64,000 nt of DNA from Euptelea pleiosperma (taxonomy: Eukaryota > Streptophyta > Magnoliopsida > Ranunculales > Eupteleaceae): the NCBI GenBank assembly GCA_035048495.1, contig CM068541.1, positions 10,609,929 to 10,673,928 of the forward strand. Reading direction: 5' to 3'. Position numbers and translations under genes: made by a program. Each line of letters opens with the position of its first letter. Positions within the stretch are counted from its first letter, which is position 1. Shown here piece after piece: positions 36,945-48,128 of the stretch. The notes under the pieces were generated by a model. That model had not been told where the DNA came from, did no database searches, and saw only the letters and a program-made list of their open reading frames with translations.

Positions 36945-37208
36945 TTGGAGTTGCAGAAAGAGATGGCTAATTCAAATGTGGCACAACTGTTCAAATTGAT
37001 TTTACTCATCTCAATGCTCATGGTGAGTTCGGCGGCACGTGCGTATCCGGGGCTTCAGCCCATGCAGAAGACAATCGATAGCCGCCTTATTTTACTTAGG
37101 TTAGGCTATCACCAAAAGAGGTCGACGTTGGACACGAGCATCACGCGAGTCTCACCTGGAGGCCCTGATCCCCAACATCACATTCAACCACCAGGATCAT
37201 TATACTAG
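36945..37208 (+). CDS. CLE peptide hormone precursor (motif RVSPGGPDPQHH)
   Basis: Small secreted signalling peptide precursor of 87 residues, or 81 from the Met at 36963, which gives a cleaner signal peptide (MANSNVAQ then a hydrophobic LFKLILLISMLMV core ending near SSAARA). A variable middle region follows, then the CLE motif RVSPGGPDPQHH at residues 68-79 (bases 37146-37181) and an 8-residue tail. The motif is the one known for Arabidopsis CLE5/CLE6. Processing normally yields a 12-13 residue arabinosylated peptide that binds CLV1/BAM-type receptor kinases. Single exon, as usual for the family. A TATA box lies about 75 bp upstream. Confidence 0.9.
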   Translation: MELQKEMANSNVAQLFKLILLISMLMVSSAARAYPGLQPMQKTIDSRLILLRLGYHQKRSTLDTSITRVSPGGPDPQHHIQPPGSLY

Positions 37209-37214
37209 ATCTCA

Positions 37215-37445
37215 CTCGAGGTGTGTTTGGTTGCAGAAATAAAACTGCCCTCGAATAAACTAAAAACCGGGATAAAAGTAATCACACTGTTTTGCTAGCA
37301 AGGATATTATGGGGAGTGTGGATGGTGAGTACACTTAATCCATCAAAAGATGAATTTGTGTCCTTTCCAAAACATGTTTTTACTTGTCCCCCATAAAAGC
37401 TTATCTATCACAAACGAAAACCGGCAACCAAACACGCTCTAAGTG
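37215..37445. mobile_element. Short inverted-repeat MITE just after the first CLE gene
   Basis: GAGGTGTGTTTGGTTGCAG at the left mirrors GGCAACCAAACACGCTCTA at the right (about 225 bp). Starts within about 10 bp of the CLE stop codon, so it probably lies in the 3' UTR. The target duplication is unclear. Confidence 0.6.
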
Positions 37446-37825
37446 TGAGAGCCTCCTCTTTAACTAGTGTGGTACGTACAAGCATTTTGTGAAATTCAAT
37501 CTCGCATGTTTTGTTTTCAGTTTTCACCCGTAACGTAGCTTTCGTTTTTCTTTTTTTTTTGATAAGTAGTAGCTTTCGTTTTTCACCCTAATGTATTTTT
37601 GTTTTTGCTTCTTGCAGCTATGTTGTTGTTCTAGTCTTTTGCGCAGATCATCTCGACCTCTTAGGCTACTTTTGTATCTTTATTGGCGTTTTCCCTAGCT
37701 AGTGTAATGTAGCTTTGTTTTTATTGCTTCTTGTTGTGTTGTTGTACTTCTTTCTTAGGCTAGTTTTGTACCTTTGTTGGCGTTTGTCCTAATAAATTCT
37801 ATACTTATAAAAAAAAAAAAAGTCC
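37446..37825 (+). mobile_element. LINE/SINE 3'-end-like sequence
   Basis: Two near-copies of TTTTGTACCTTTGTTGGCGTTT-like sequence (about 37670 and 37767) end in CTATACTTATAAAAAAAAAA, resembling a retroposon tail. No RT sequence present. Confidence 0.35.
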
Positions 37826-37829
37826 CCAT

Positions 37830-38152
37830 GCATCAGTGACTCCTATAACACATTTGTAGCGGTGGGTCTTTTAGTGGCGGTTATTGTCATGGCTGCCACT
37901 AAAAATGAACCCTATAGCAACGGTCAGTAAAAAAAAATGCCACTAAAGGCCCGTATAGAAGCAATCAATTTCTGGCCGTAGCTAAAAGTCATCGGTAAAA
38001 AGGGCAATTTTCCCACCAACATTTTGGCAGGCACTATATAGCGGCGATCAGCCACTGGCCACTGCTAAAACCCATCTATAGAGGCGGTTTTTTTTTCTGG
38101 CTGCCGCTAAAAGTCTGTCGCTAAAACCCAGTTTAATTTTCATGTAGTGCCC
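37830..38152. mobile_element. Non-autonomous CACTA-like fragment
   Basis: Filled with TTTAGTGGCGG, GCTGCCACTAAAA and TGCCGCTAAAAGTC words like the subterminal repeats of the 48169-59932 CACTA, and ends CATGTAGTG, the inverted CACTA terminus. The left end (ATCAGTGACTCC) does not match well, so it may be truncated. Confidence 0.5.
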
Positions 38153-38384
38153 CCGTACTTAATATTTTGACCTCCATGGAACTTCTCTTATATGGAGCTG
38201 AGCTCGAAAAATCGGTGGCTATATGTAGGAGGGGATGAGGTTTATGGTCGATTGAAGATGATGAATAACTGTGTAGGACTAGTGGTGGTGCCTCATTAAT
38301 AAGCTTAGTTAGTGGATAATACGAGGTTTCCACAAGAGGGAAGTCGCATAAGAAACAATCTTGGCTAAATAATTTTCTAATAAA

Positions 38385-38690
38385 ACAATCTTGGCTGAGA
38401 CGTCTCGCTCTTGGTAAGGTAATAAGATAATACCAATGGTATAGATCATCTTCTGCATTTAAGTAATTAAAACTTTGTTTTTACAATATGTACGCCTTTT
38501 ACGATATAATATTGACAATTTTTTTTTATTCTTTATTAACCATTAAATTTTTTTATTGTAACTTTTTTTTTGTACACTTCAATCTTTTGGCAATACCTTA
38601 TTCTGTCTCTATCAAGACGTCTCATTCTGTCAGCTTACTAAGATTTCGATAGAAATTGAGATTTTAAACCTTTCTTGAAGGTCAACGATC
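38385..38690. mobile_element. hAT-type MITE family B, decayed copy
   Basis: GGCTGAGACGTCTCGCTC and CATTCTGTCAGCTTACTAAG with GAGATTTTAAACC match the family B interior and right end. No 8-bp duplication found. Confidence 0.45.
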
Positions 38691-38794
38691 AATGCAATTG
38701 GATGATTACGAACATGGGATCTGAATGTGTTTTCTTTTCTTTCTGAATGTTGAATGCTGTATTGTGGCATTTTGCATGTGCAAAGGTGCCCTAA

Positions 38795-39295
38795 TCTCTC
38801 TACTTAAATTAAGCCAAAAAATTGGGCGCAATATCCTTACGATTAGAAAGGCAACCCTAATGGCTTTTTTCTTTTTTCTCAAAAAAGAAGTACAGCTATA
38901 GACAAAGACCCATGAATTTAAATCTACCAATATTTTTGTCTTTGCGGGGTAGCATCATCACATCCATGCTGACACCTTAAAAGGCTTTGTTTGCTAGCAT
39001 TCCACTTTCAAAAACTCTTCTTTGTAGCGTTATATTAATCTCCACTTAAATTAAGCCAAAAAACTTGGTGCAATATCTTTACAATTAGAAAGGCAACCAA
39101 CCCTAAGGACGATTTTTTTTCTTTTTTTCCCAAAAAGAAGAACTGCTACAGACAAAGACCCATGAATTTAAATCTACTAATATTTTTTTCTCTTTTGTGG
39201 GGTAGCATTATCATCTATGCTGACACCTTAAAAGGCATTGTTTGCTAGCGTTCCACTTTCAGAAACTCCTCTTTGTAGCGTTTATATTAATTAAA
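38795..39295. repeat. Tandem duplication, about 243 bp unit
   Basis: ACTTAAATTAAGCCAAAAAA, GACAAAGACCCATGAATTTA, GGGGTAGCAT, ATGCTGACACCTTAAAAGGC and CTTTGTAGCG occur twice in the same order, starting at about 38800 and 39045. Confidence 0.85.
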
Positions 39296-39359
39296 ATGAC
39301 AAAAGTCTTCCGACGTCAATGGATAAATAAAAATAAAAATAAAAATAAAGAGTCGTGCT

Positions 39360-40310
39360 ACCACACGGATAACCTGACAAAATATATGAGGTTGAGGCGC
39401 CATTAATGATCGTTGGATTCAAGAGATTATCGGTCCACATGGCAACAACTATTTTATCCTTTGCAGTTGTTTCTTCCTGGTTAATAATAGCTTCAACCAT
39501 ATACTTTTTTTGTCTGGTTATACGTGGGGTAGCATTTTCCAAAAAATACAATTAAAAAAAAAATTTCTCCTAAACCTATTTCGTCCTCTATCATCGACTC
39601 GATGGAAGTACTCACAAAAGCCGCCATGGATACAAAAAGATAAAATCGAATACATTGTTTGGCTTTTTTAATTTAAATAACTGTCTTCTTGGATGTGGCG
39701 ACTTTTTGGAGTAATATATAACTCTCAATCAGTCAGTTGGCACTACTGCACGTGAACATGCCTTCCGCTAATTATTTATAAATGGTTATCCATGTCGGGC
39801 AGTGTTAGCTAGCATCGTCTAGACCTTTGATAGTCGTCGAGATTTACACCCCACGAATCCCAAAGACTACCACACAAATTTCAAAGAACATTCGGTTGTT
39901 TGGTTTATTCGAACACAAGGATCAGCATCCATCGAGCCAGCTTTTTAACTAAATGCCGGTTTCACTTAAAAATTATCGAAAAGCTACTTATCTCAAACAC
40001 ACAAGACCCACTTATCCGAGTAGGCTTTTGTTGCATATCGAAGGAGGAAGGTTTGCCACAATCATCAAATTGGTGGTCCAAAATTAAAACCCTATATCTT
40101 ATTGTTTTGAGTTGTCATACCCCACACCGATAACGGGACAAAAACATGTGCGCTTGACGCCATTCACTGTTCGATTCAAGAGATCTACGATCCACGAGGC
40201 AACAACTATTTTATCCTTTGCAGTTTTTAACAATAGCCTCAACTGTATACATTTAATTTTTTCATCCGTGGGGTAGCATTTTCCATTTGTTTTATGCATT
40301 TCATCCACGA
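39360..40310. repeat. Dispersed duplicate, about 170 bp, 755 bp apart
   Basis: ATTCAAGAGAT, GGCAACAACTATTTTATCCT, TTGCAGTT, ATAGCYTCAAC and CGTGGGGTAGCATTTTCC occur at about 39385-39540 and again at 40145-40295. Confidence 0.75.
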
Positions 40311-40510
40311 TTCGTGGCTTTTCTGACTAAAAACCCAGGCTACGGTGTAATGGTGTGTAACCAATCCAGGAGTGTTAATGGTAAGAAATAACAAGTAAAT
40401 TAATAAAGTCAACACTCGTTTTTATGATTTCAAATACCTCTAACTGTGCTACTATGCCACCACTAGGAGGAGTTCCGTTCTGAACTTTTAAGGTGTGCGT
40501 TTCTAAATGC

Positions 40511-40521
40511 CTATAAATACG
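40511..40521 (+). promoter_or_regulatory. Possible TATA box of the second CLE gene
   Basis: CCTATAAATAC, about 295 bp upstream of the ATG at 40814. A weaker GAATATAAAG lies nearer, at about 40749. Confidence 0.35.
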
Positions 40522-40813
40522 TTCATTTCTAATTTTGTCTTTCTTAGTCATTCCATCTCAACATCCTCTATCTCGCTACATAAATATACTTATTTAATTA
40601 AATTTATCTTACGACATCTAGATCTCTTACGTGACATCCACTGACTAGATGGTCCACACCCACCAACAAATGTTCCACGAGAGACATTTTATGACGACTC
40701 TCTTACATGGCTAACGGTGTTTTTTTAACTTCAACTGTGTTTAGGTCTGAATATAAAGAAAAGTCGGCTAACAAATCTCAAACACTAGTAGTTCCAGACC
40801 CAAGAGGAGATCA

Positions 40814-41092
40814 ATGGCTAGCTCAAGGTTTTGTTTGTGTCTTATAATCTTGCTCTTGCTGTCGGTTGCGATAACTGAACAACGCCCTCTCGATCCATTT
40901 CTGGAGGGGAGGAAGCAAACTGAATTGTTTCGAACATTGTTAGAGAAGAGAGAAGGATTCAAGGTGGGCTTGGGGAAAGAAGGGACAATTAAAAGCGAGT
41001 ATGAGTCCAAGCGACAAAGCCCAGGAGGACCTGACCCGCAACACCATTCCAAGAATCTGCCTTTCGGAACTTTTGGCAGAACTTATGACTGA
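40814..41092 (+). CDS. CLE peptide hormone precursor (motif RQSPGGPDPQHH)
   Basis: 92-residue precursor in a single exon. The signal peptide is clear: MASSRFCLCLIILLLLSVAI, then cleavage probably near AITEQ. A charged variable region (ELFRTLLEKREGFKVG) leads to the CLE motif RQSPGGPDPQHH at residues 67-78 (bases 41012-41047), preceded by Lys and followed by a 14-residue tail. Same SPGGPDPQHH core as the gene 3.9 kb upstream, but with Gln at motif position 2, where Val, Leu, Phe or Thr are usual. Both lie on the plus strand. Probably secreted and processed like CLE1-7 group peptides. A 94-codon ORF on the opposite strand is only a shadow. Confidence 0.9.
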   Translation: MASSRFCLCLIILLLLSVAITEQRPLDPFLEGRKQTELFRTLLEKREGFKVGLGKEGTIKSEYESKRQSPGGPDPQHHSKNLPFGTFGRTYD

Positions 41093-41195
41093 TAGTAATG
41101 AAGAAGCTGCATGTAAGAGAATTTTTGAAGCGGCGATCAGGTGCCAATGATCACGCGCGCGTCAAGCTTGTGAGGCGTGTGGTGTGTAATGGTGC

Positions 41196-41283
41196 AAAAA
41201 ATAAAAAATAAAAAATAAAAAATAAAAAATAAAAAATAAAAATAAAAATAAAAATAAAAAATAAAAAATAAAAAATAAAAAAT
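41196..41283. repeat. AAAAAT/AAAAT microsatellite
   Basis: A run of AAAAAT and AAAAT units about 100 bp downstream of the second CLE gene. Confidence 0.95.
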
Positions 41284-41483
41284 GGAACTCGATCTACCTA
41301 CTTATTGGACAAATGTCCAATATAAGGGTATTTTAGTAACTTATCCTTGTGAGGCATGTGGTGTGTAATGGATGAATAATGGCATTGCGTAGGGTTTGGT
41401 TGGTATCCGTTATCAAGATTCTCAACCAATTGTTGTTCTTCTTTGCTTCAACATAGCTTCAGTGAATGACTATTTGTCGTTGT

Positions 41484-43570
41484 TGAAGATCAAGTTTTAA
41501 TTTATTGCTAAACTTGAGTTCTTACATGACCTACTCCAAGCTCTTATATAGAGCATTACAAGAATTCAAAACAGGAAAGAAATCTGAAGCAAATCAAATC
41601 TAATCCTAAGATATTATCCTAATCTTATGATGAGATACACCAATAGAGATATGGTGTATCTTACATAATTTATTATGATATATATTCTCTAACATTCTCC
41701 TTCAAACTCATGGGAATCGGAGATCAATGATCGTCGTGAATTTGTCAAAATTCAGTGTCTTGAAGATTGAGTGTCGTTGAAGGATGTTATTACCATTTTA
41801 AGTTGTTTTGATGATTGAATCACCTTGATCAAGCCTTGAATTCCTTGCTAACTAGCTAGTGAATGAAGATGGTTGCCAGCCAAAATAGTGATCCATGATG
41901 GTCATATGGGATCTTATCCCAATAAGCTAGACTGAAACTTATCGAATTTTAATCGATCTGGATAAATGACCTTATTGGGCCAAGATGAGTGTGGGCATCT
42001 GTGTGCCTCACAAGCTTGGACTCTAAGAGACCTCAAGCAATAAAGTGTGTGGGTCTCTTCTGGACTGCACATGGAGACAATAGGCCTCTCTTTGGGCCCG
42101 ACTGATGAAGGATGTGGGCCTCTTCTGGACCTCACATAAGCTTGGACTTTAAAAGTACACCAGCAAATTTCTTCCTCTTTTTTTTTGGCTGGACCTTGTT
42201 TTTATCCTCATGGGCTTGTGCCTCTATTGGCCATAATCAATTGGCAAATGCTTGAGTCAAGTGGGCTTGGCTAGTGCTTGTGGGCATCTTCCCTAACGGA
42301 CTTGGGCTTCCTTTTCTTTCATCCGAACCAACACGGAAATAGGGGTTTGGAGGGTTTTCGAAATCCATGAAGTAGACACGCGACTCACGGCGGCGACTGA
42401 AGCGACAATGGCAATGACATCAACAACGGAGGCGATAGTATAGCGACAACTGGTTGCAGGTCCGTTGAGGGATTTTAAATGACAACTTGAAGTACAAGGG
42501 CATTTGGAAGCTACAACAGACCCCGTTTTATGATTGGGGAGGACCGTTCGGCCGCCATGGGTGATGTTCGTTGAGGATGGAGATGGTGAAGAAAGACGCC
42601 GTCGAGGAATTGTTGGCGGAGCATGGGAGATGTACAAGCCGCCCATGGTGGTGGGGTTGTTGAAACCCTTTTTTTTTAGGGTTGGTACCAATAACAGAGA
42701 TAGCAACATCTCTCTAGGGCTCTCACTCCCAGATGCAAGGACAAGAACAATGGAGATCGGTTATTGTTTGGAAGGCAGAAGGGCTGCTGTAATGGCAGAG
42801 GCCATGGTAGAACTGTTGCTCGTTAATGGCAGAGAACTGAGCAGATCAGAAACAAGTAGAGTGGTATCTCTCTATTAAACGGGTGCACAACATCAACGTC
42901 ACTAGATTCAACAAGGGTTCAATAGAGGGGTTTCTAAAACCCAATAAGAAGATGGTTACAACATCATGACGGTGACAGAACCTTGATTTGGAAATCGCGA
43001 TAATGAAACCCCAATATCTCTTTCTTTTTTTCTTGCCCCTGGTGTGGGTGGTTGCCAAAGAAGATATTGTTGCCAATGAGGAATAGAGGTGCCGCTATTG
43101 TTGGATGAGGAGTAGCGGTGGTAACGGCGCGCGGAGATTGCGGCTGCGGAGATATCTGCTACAGTAGTAGTGCCCGACGATGATGGTGGAAAGATCAGCA
43201 CTGCTAAGAAAAAGAAAGGGTTTGTTGGGCCCTTAATGATGAGTGATACTAAATCTAAAAATACCAGGCCCGACGGGCAACAAAGGTGCCGCCTGTCCGA
43301 AGAACGATGGACCATGTGGAGATCAGAAGAGCACAGGTCGGATGACTCGCTCTGATACCGTGAAGAAGTTTTAGTTTATTGCTAAACTTGAGTTCTTACG
43401 TAAGATCTACTACAAGTTCTTATATAGAGCATTACAGGAATCCAAAACATGAAAGAAATCCTAAGCAAATCAAATCTAATCCTAAGATATTATCCTAATC
43501 TTGTGATGAGATATGACAATAGTGATATAGTGTATTTCATACAATTTATAATGATATATATTCTCTAATA
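41484..43570 (-). mobile_element. Compact non-autonomous LTR retrotransposon (2087 bp)
   Basis: LTRs at 43361-43570 (5', 210 bp) and 41484-41694 (3', 211 bp), read on the minus strand as TGTTAGAGAATATATATC ... TTCA. The exact 5-bp target duplication GTTGT lies at 41479-41483 and 43571-43575. The primer binding site next to the 5' LTR reads CGGTATCAGAGCGAGTC (43344-43360), complementary to tRNA-iMet. A purine-rich tract (GTTTGAAGGAGAA, minus) precedes the 3' LTR. The 1.67-kb interior has no gag, RT or integrase, so it depends on proteins from another element (TRIM/LARD-like). Confidence 0.9.
42293..43360. other. GC-richer internal region of the LTR element
   Basis: ORFs of 138 (42293-42709, minus), 114 (42534-42878, plus) and 119 codons (42956-43315, minus) overlap on both strands with no recognisable domain. 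The composition is richer in GC than the flanks. It could be leader RNA or a captured host fragment; not called as a gene. Confidence 0.4.
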
Positions 43571-43691
43571 GTTGTAAGTTCTTTTTCGTTTTTGTTATCA
43601 ACTAACAAGCCTGTCATACTTATTGTGATGACTAGCATAATGTTGATGCTGCTGCTTCTATTAACAATGGTAACTGCTTTTGTTTTTTATT

Positions 43692-43694
<3 letters not shown>

Positions 43695-43760
<66 letters not shown>
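43695..43760. repeat. (AG)n microsatellite, about 33 units
   Basis: Uninterrupted AG dinucleotide run. Confidence 0.98.
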
Positions 43761-43763
<3 letters not shown>

Positions 43764-45290
43764 TGTTTTGAGGAGTTAAGGGTATTTTTGAAAAAAAGTA
43801 AAAGTAAATTGAATTTTTTTAATCTTTCATGTTGAAAATTGACCTTCCACGAACCAACAGCAATTAGAGAGAACTGAAAAGATCAATCACACAGGCACAA
43901 CAAATGGACGTGGTACGTCAGTGTACATACATCCATGGGTGAGAAGAGCTCTTTCACTATCTCTAAAGAATTAAGGTTATAATAGTTTCCTCTCTCTCAC
44001 TCTTTCAATGTACAAGAGAAACCTCAACAATGATTTACTCTATGACCCTATTTAGTATATGACCAACTTGGGTTGGGTGAATTAAAACCCATCCACTTGA
44101 CCTTACAATTGGCAGATAGATCTGTGAAAGTATCTAGGGGAATAGTAAAAGATGTCTTAGTGCAAGTCGATAAATTCTAGGCCGACCATTTCTTGCGACT
44201 TCAAATGCTTTAATTAATTGTAGAAATGGTATCATGAAAATTTTCTTTGCCAATATATATGACAGTAGAATTAAACATCTTTAATATATGTAAGAAAAGG
44301 AATAATGAGTAAGATCTACATGTATGGGGTGACTATGATAGAGAGCCTTGTGCAAAATGATTTTACTCAATATAATTGTGTGTGGACTCCTAAAAGCATG
44401 TTTAGCTCATTTTGGATATTTAGATGTTAATGATGTTATTGAGGAAGTAAATGTCCTTCCACACTGAGAAGTGGAAGTTTCGTTTTGAACAATATAATTA
44501 CTAATTATTAGTGAGTCTTAACTACTTCCCGCTTCCATCGAAATACCAAAAAACTTGACCTTAAACTCTTACTATCTAAAATCAAGTATAGCTATTTAAG
44601 TCGAGAAGAAACATTTTCTGTGGTGATCTCTTCACAATTGAATGGGAATCAGCCATAGGATATGGCTATAGTTGACATCGATCAAGGAAATTAGCCCTAT
44701 GATTTGCATTCATATATAAGATACATCAAATGGGAGAATGCCAAACCTATCCGAGAGCTGCAAACTCTGATAGTTAGTAAGAGTCATACCCAAGTAGTTC
44801 CCAAAAAGTTAGGCATTTCCTAATTAAGGAGAATAGTGACTTAGTTCCAACTAGAAAAGTACTAGTTGGAGCGTCTATATTGACCATATGAAATTCATGA
44901 ATTCGGTCACCAGGACCATTTCCATTTGTCATTCGTTGACTAAATTCTACAGAGGCTAGCAAGACATAAATTTTATTATTTCCTAGATGGTTATTCTGGC
45001 TACAACCAAATAAAAACAGTCCTCGAAGATCAAGAGAAAACTACATTACTTGTCCATTTAACATGCTTGCTTAGTATATTTTCTGCATGGTTGATGTGCT
45101 TCATTTGATGAAGTCTGAACAACTTGAAGTTAATACTAGTTCGTGTGATCCAGCACAGTTGGACAATTATTATCCAAACTGCAGCATGAGAGGGTGCCAC
45201 GTGTATGTTGCTGATGAGAACCGTCATTGCAAGTTTTGTTAGGTCTTGCTAATTTCGATAATTGCCCTTTGCGAATAAAAAAAATTAAAA
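43761..45290. other. Intergenic, nothing recognised
   Basis: AT-rich sequence with ORFs of at most 65 codons and no domain or repeat structure that I recognise. Confidence 0.5.
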
Positions 45291-45294
45291 AAAG

Positions 45295-48128
45295 AGCAAA
45301 TATATTAAAATCTACATTCTTACGTTTCATTTCCCTTCTTCATTCTTCTTTTTTTATTATCTCTAGAACAAAGCCAATCCATTAAGCTTCCTCTTTTTTA
45401 CTTTACTTTCTCTAAAGATATTTAAAAACATTTAGGGGAATTGTTTGGACTCGGATTCCTCGTTATTAGTGAGATATACTATTATAGCCCTAATAAACTT
45501 AATAAAAACTAGATGCTTTTCATCAAATGACCTAACTTTTTTTTTACCAAACTGCCTCTTAGAAGAGAATGACTTTTAGAAAACAGAAAAATAATAGACC
45601 TTCGTCTTTCTTTTCATTCTTTCTTTTTTTTAGTTAAAAGAATGGGTTGAGTTTTGTTTCTCTTTACATGGAAAATGGAAAGGGAAAGGGAAAGAGAAGA
45701 AATGGAAAGAGATTGGCGTAATGGGGTTTGGCGTTACTGATATAATGGTCATTGAAATTTGTTTTGCACGTACCTCGAATAGTCAACATCAATATGCTGG
45801 CGCCATACGACGCTCTACCTCAACATAACACTCGTTGAATTTGAGACTTATAATTAAGTTGGAACATGGAACACCATTCACGTGTATATGCTATTTTTCT
45901 CTACCTAGCTAGATACCAATTCGGCCAAAAATCTTAGCCAACCCATACATCATTTTTGAACGCTCAAAATCTAGTGATAAGATCCAAGAACGTGTCATCT
46001 GTCATAGATTTAGTACAGTTGCTGTGTAAGATCTTGGTGGCAAATCCAAATATATTTTAAATCTACATTAATTCTTATGTTTCATTTCATTTTTTTCTTC
46101 TTTCTTTATCTCTGCAATAAATTCAATCCAAGTTTACTCTTTTTTTTTACATTACTTTCTCTAAAGATATGAAAAAAATAATTAGGAGAATTGTTTAGAC
46201 TCGGATTCCTCATTATTATGAAGAGATAATATTATAACCGTAATAACCTTAATAAAAAATAGATGCTTTTCATAAAATGATCACCTAAATATATTTACCA
46301 AATTGTATCTTAATTAGAAGAGAAAGACTTCTTTTTTTGTGACTCGGGTGTCCGGATCTCTTCGAGACCGGATTAAATCCCTCGGGTACGTGCTGAACCC
46401 TTTGACATGCACCGGGCGCTTCTAGGATGAATCCCAGTAGGTGGCCTTCAAGACTTTTTGAAAATTGAAAATAAGAGAATAAAGACTTTTATTTCTTTCT
46501 TCTTTTTTAATTAAAAGAATGGGTTGAGCTAGTTTTGTTTCTCTATACATGTACATGGAAAGCTATCACAAGAATATAGTGATCGAACAGCTATCGCTCA
46601 GCTGCTTCACGTATTACGAAAGTCGTATTGCCCTAGTCCTCTATAGGGACTGTCCATGGGTGACTCATCTTCCTGTGTTACTGAGATTCATGAAAGAGAT
46701 GAGGAAGCATAAAGGGCAACTATTGGACCTAGTTCGAAACTCCACCTCGTAGGGGATGTAGTGGGGTTAACTTCCTTTCTTGTAGCTGCAGGAGCGTTTA
46801 GTCACCAACTGGAGGGAAGGCATCTTTAACCTACAGAAAAGGAAAGAGAAACCAAAAGGGAAAGGGAAAGGGATCGGCGTAATGGGGTTTGGCGTTACTG
46901 ATATAATGGTCGTTGAAATTTGTTTTGCACGTACCTCGAATAGTTAACATCAATATGCTGGCACCATACGACGCTCTACCTCAACATCACACTCATTGAA
47001 TTTGAGACTTATAATTAAGTTGGAACATGGAACACCATTCACGTGTATATGGCTATTTTTCTCTACCTAGCTAGATACCAATTCGGCCAAAAATCTTAGC
47101 CAACCCATACATCATTGTTGAACGCCCAAAATCTAGTGATAAGATCCAAGAACGTGTCATCTGTCATAGATTTAGTACAGTTGCTGTGTAAGATCTTGGT
47201 GGTGAGTCCAAGTATATTTAAAATCTACATTAATTCTTATGTTTCATTTCATTTTTTTCTTCTTTCTTTATCTCTGCAATAAATTCAATCCAAGTTTACT
47301 CTTTTTTTTCACATTACTTTCTCTAAAGATATGAAAAAAATAATTAGGAGAATTGTTTAGACTCGGATTCCTCATTATTATGAAGAGATAATATTATAAC
47401 CGTAATAACCTTAATAAAAAATAGATGCTTTTCATAAAATGATCACCTAAATATATTTACTAAATTGTAACTTAATTAGAAGAGAAAGACTTCTTTTTTT
47501 GTGACAGGGGTGTCCGGATCTCTTCGAGACCAGACTAAATCCCTCGGGTACGTGCCAAACCCTTTGACACGCACCGGGCGCTTCTCGGATGAATCATAGT
47601 AGGATGGCCTTCAAGACGTTTTGAAAACTGAAAATAAGAGAATAAAGACTTTTCTTTCTTCTTTTTTAATACAAAGAATGGGTTGAGCTAGTTTTGTTTC
47701 TCTTTACATGTACATGGACAGTTATCGCAAGAATATAGCGATCGAAGAACTATCGCTCAGCGGCTTCACGTATTACGAAAGTCGTATTGCCGTAGTCCTC
47801 TATAGGGGCTGTCCATGGGTGACTCGTCTTCCTGTGTTACCGAGATTCATGAAAGAGATGATGAAGCATTAAGGGCAACTATCGGAGCTAGTGCGGAACT
47901 CCACCTCGGGGGATGTAGTGGGGTTAACTTCCTTTCCTGTAGCTACTGGAGCGTATAGTCACCAACTGGAGGGAAGGCATCTCTAACCTACAGAAAAGGA
48001 AAGAGAAACCGAAAGGGAAAGGGAAAGGGATCATCGTAATGGGGTTTGGCGTTACTGATATAATGGTCGTTGAAATTTGTTTTGCATGTACCTCGAATAG
48101 TCGACATCAATATGTTGGGACTATACGA
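45295..48128. repeat. Local direct-repeat array, three copies
   Basis: ATATTYAAAATCTACATT, CTCTAAAGATAT, ACTCGGATTCCTC and AGATGCTTTTCAT recur at about 45300, 46050 and 47215. GGCGTAATGGGGTTTGGCGT followed by TTTTGCACGTACCTCGAATA recurs at about 45715, 46877 and 48035. Spacing is about 750 and then 1162 bp, because copies 2 and 3 carry an extra about 400-bp block. The last copy is cut at about 48128 by a MITE. Confidence 0.85.
46545..46850 (+). other. Coding-like block within the repeat array (copy 1)
   Basis: Open for 67 codons (46549-46752) with non-repetitive, protein-like composition, e.g. LSLSCFTYYESRIALVLYRD and CPWVTHLPVLLRFMKEM. The second copy (47705-47990) keeps much of the same frame, with a stop after MMKH. 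The family is not recognised. It may be an exon fragment of a host gene trapped in the repeat. Confidence 0.3.

Noticed and set aside
40768..41052. 94-codon ORF opposite the second CLE gene
   Set aside because: Exact antisense of the CLE reading frame; the plus strand has the signal peptide and CLE motif.
42293..43315. Several 100+ codon ORFs in the compact LTR element
   Set aside because: They overlap on both strands, have no domains, and reflect GC-richer composition; kept only as a described region.
41196..43760. CRISPR-like regular repeats
   Set aside because: These are simple microsatellites (AAAAAT and AG) without spacers, in a plant nuclear genome.
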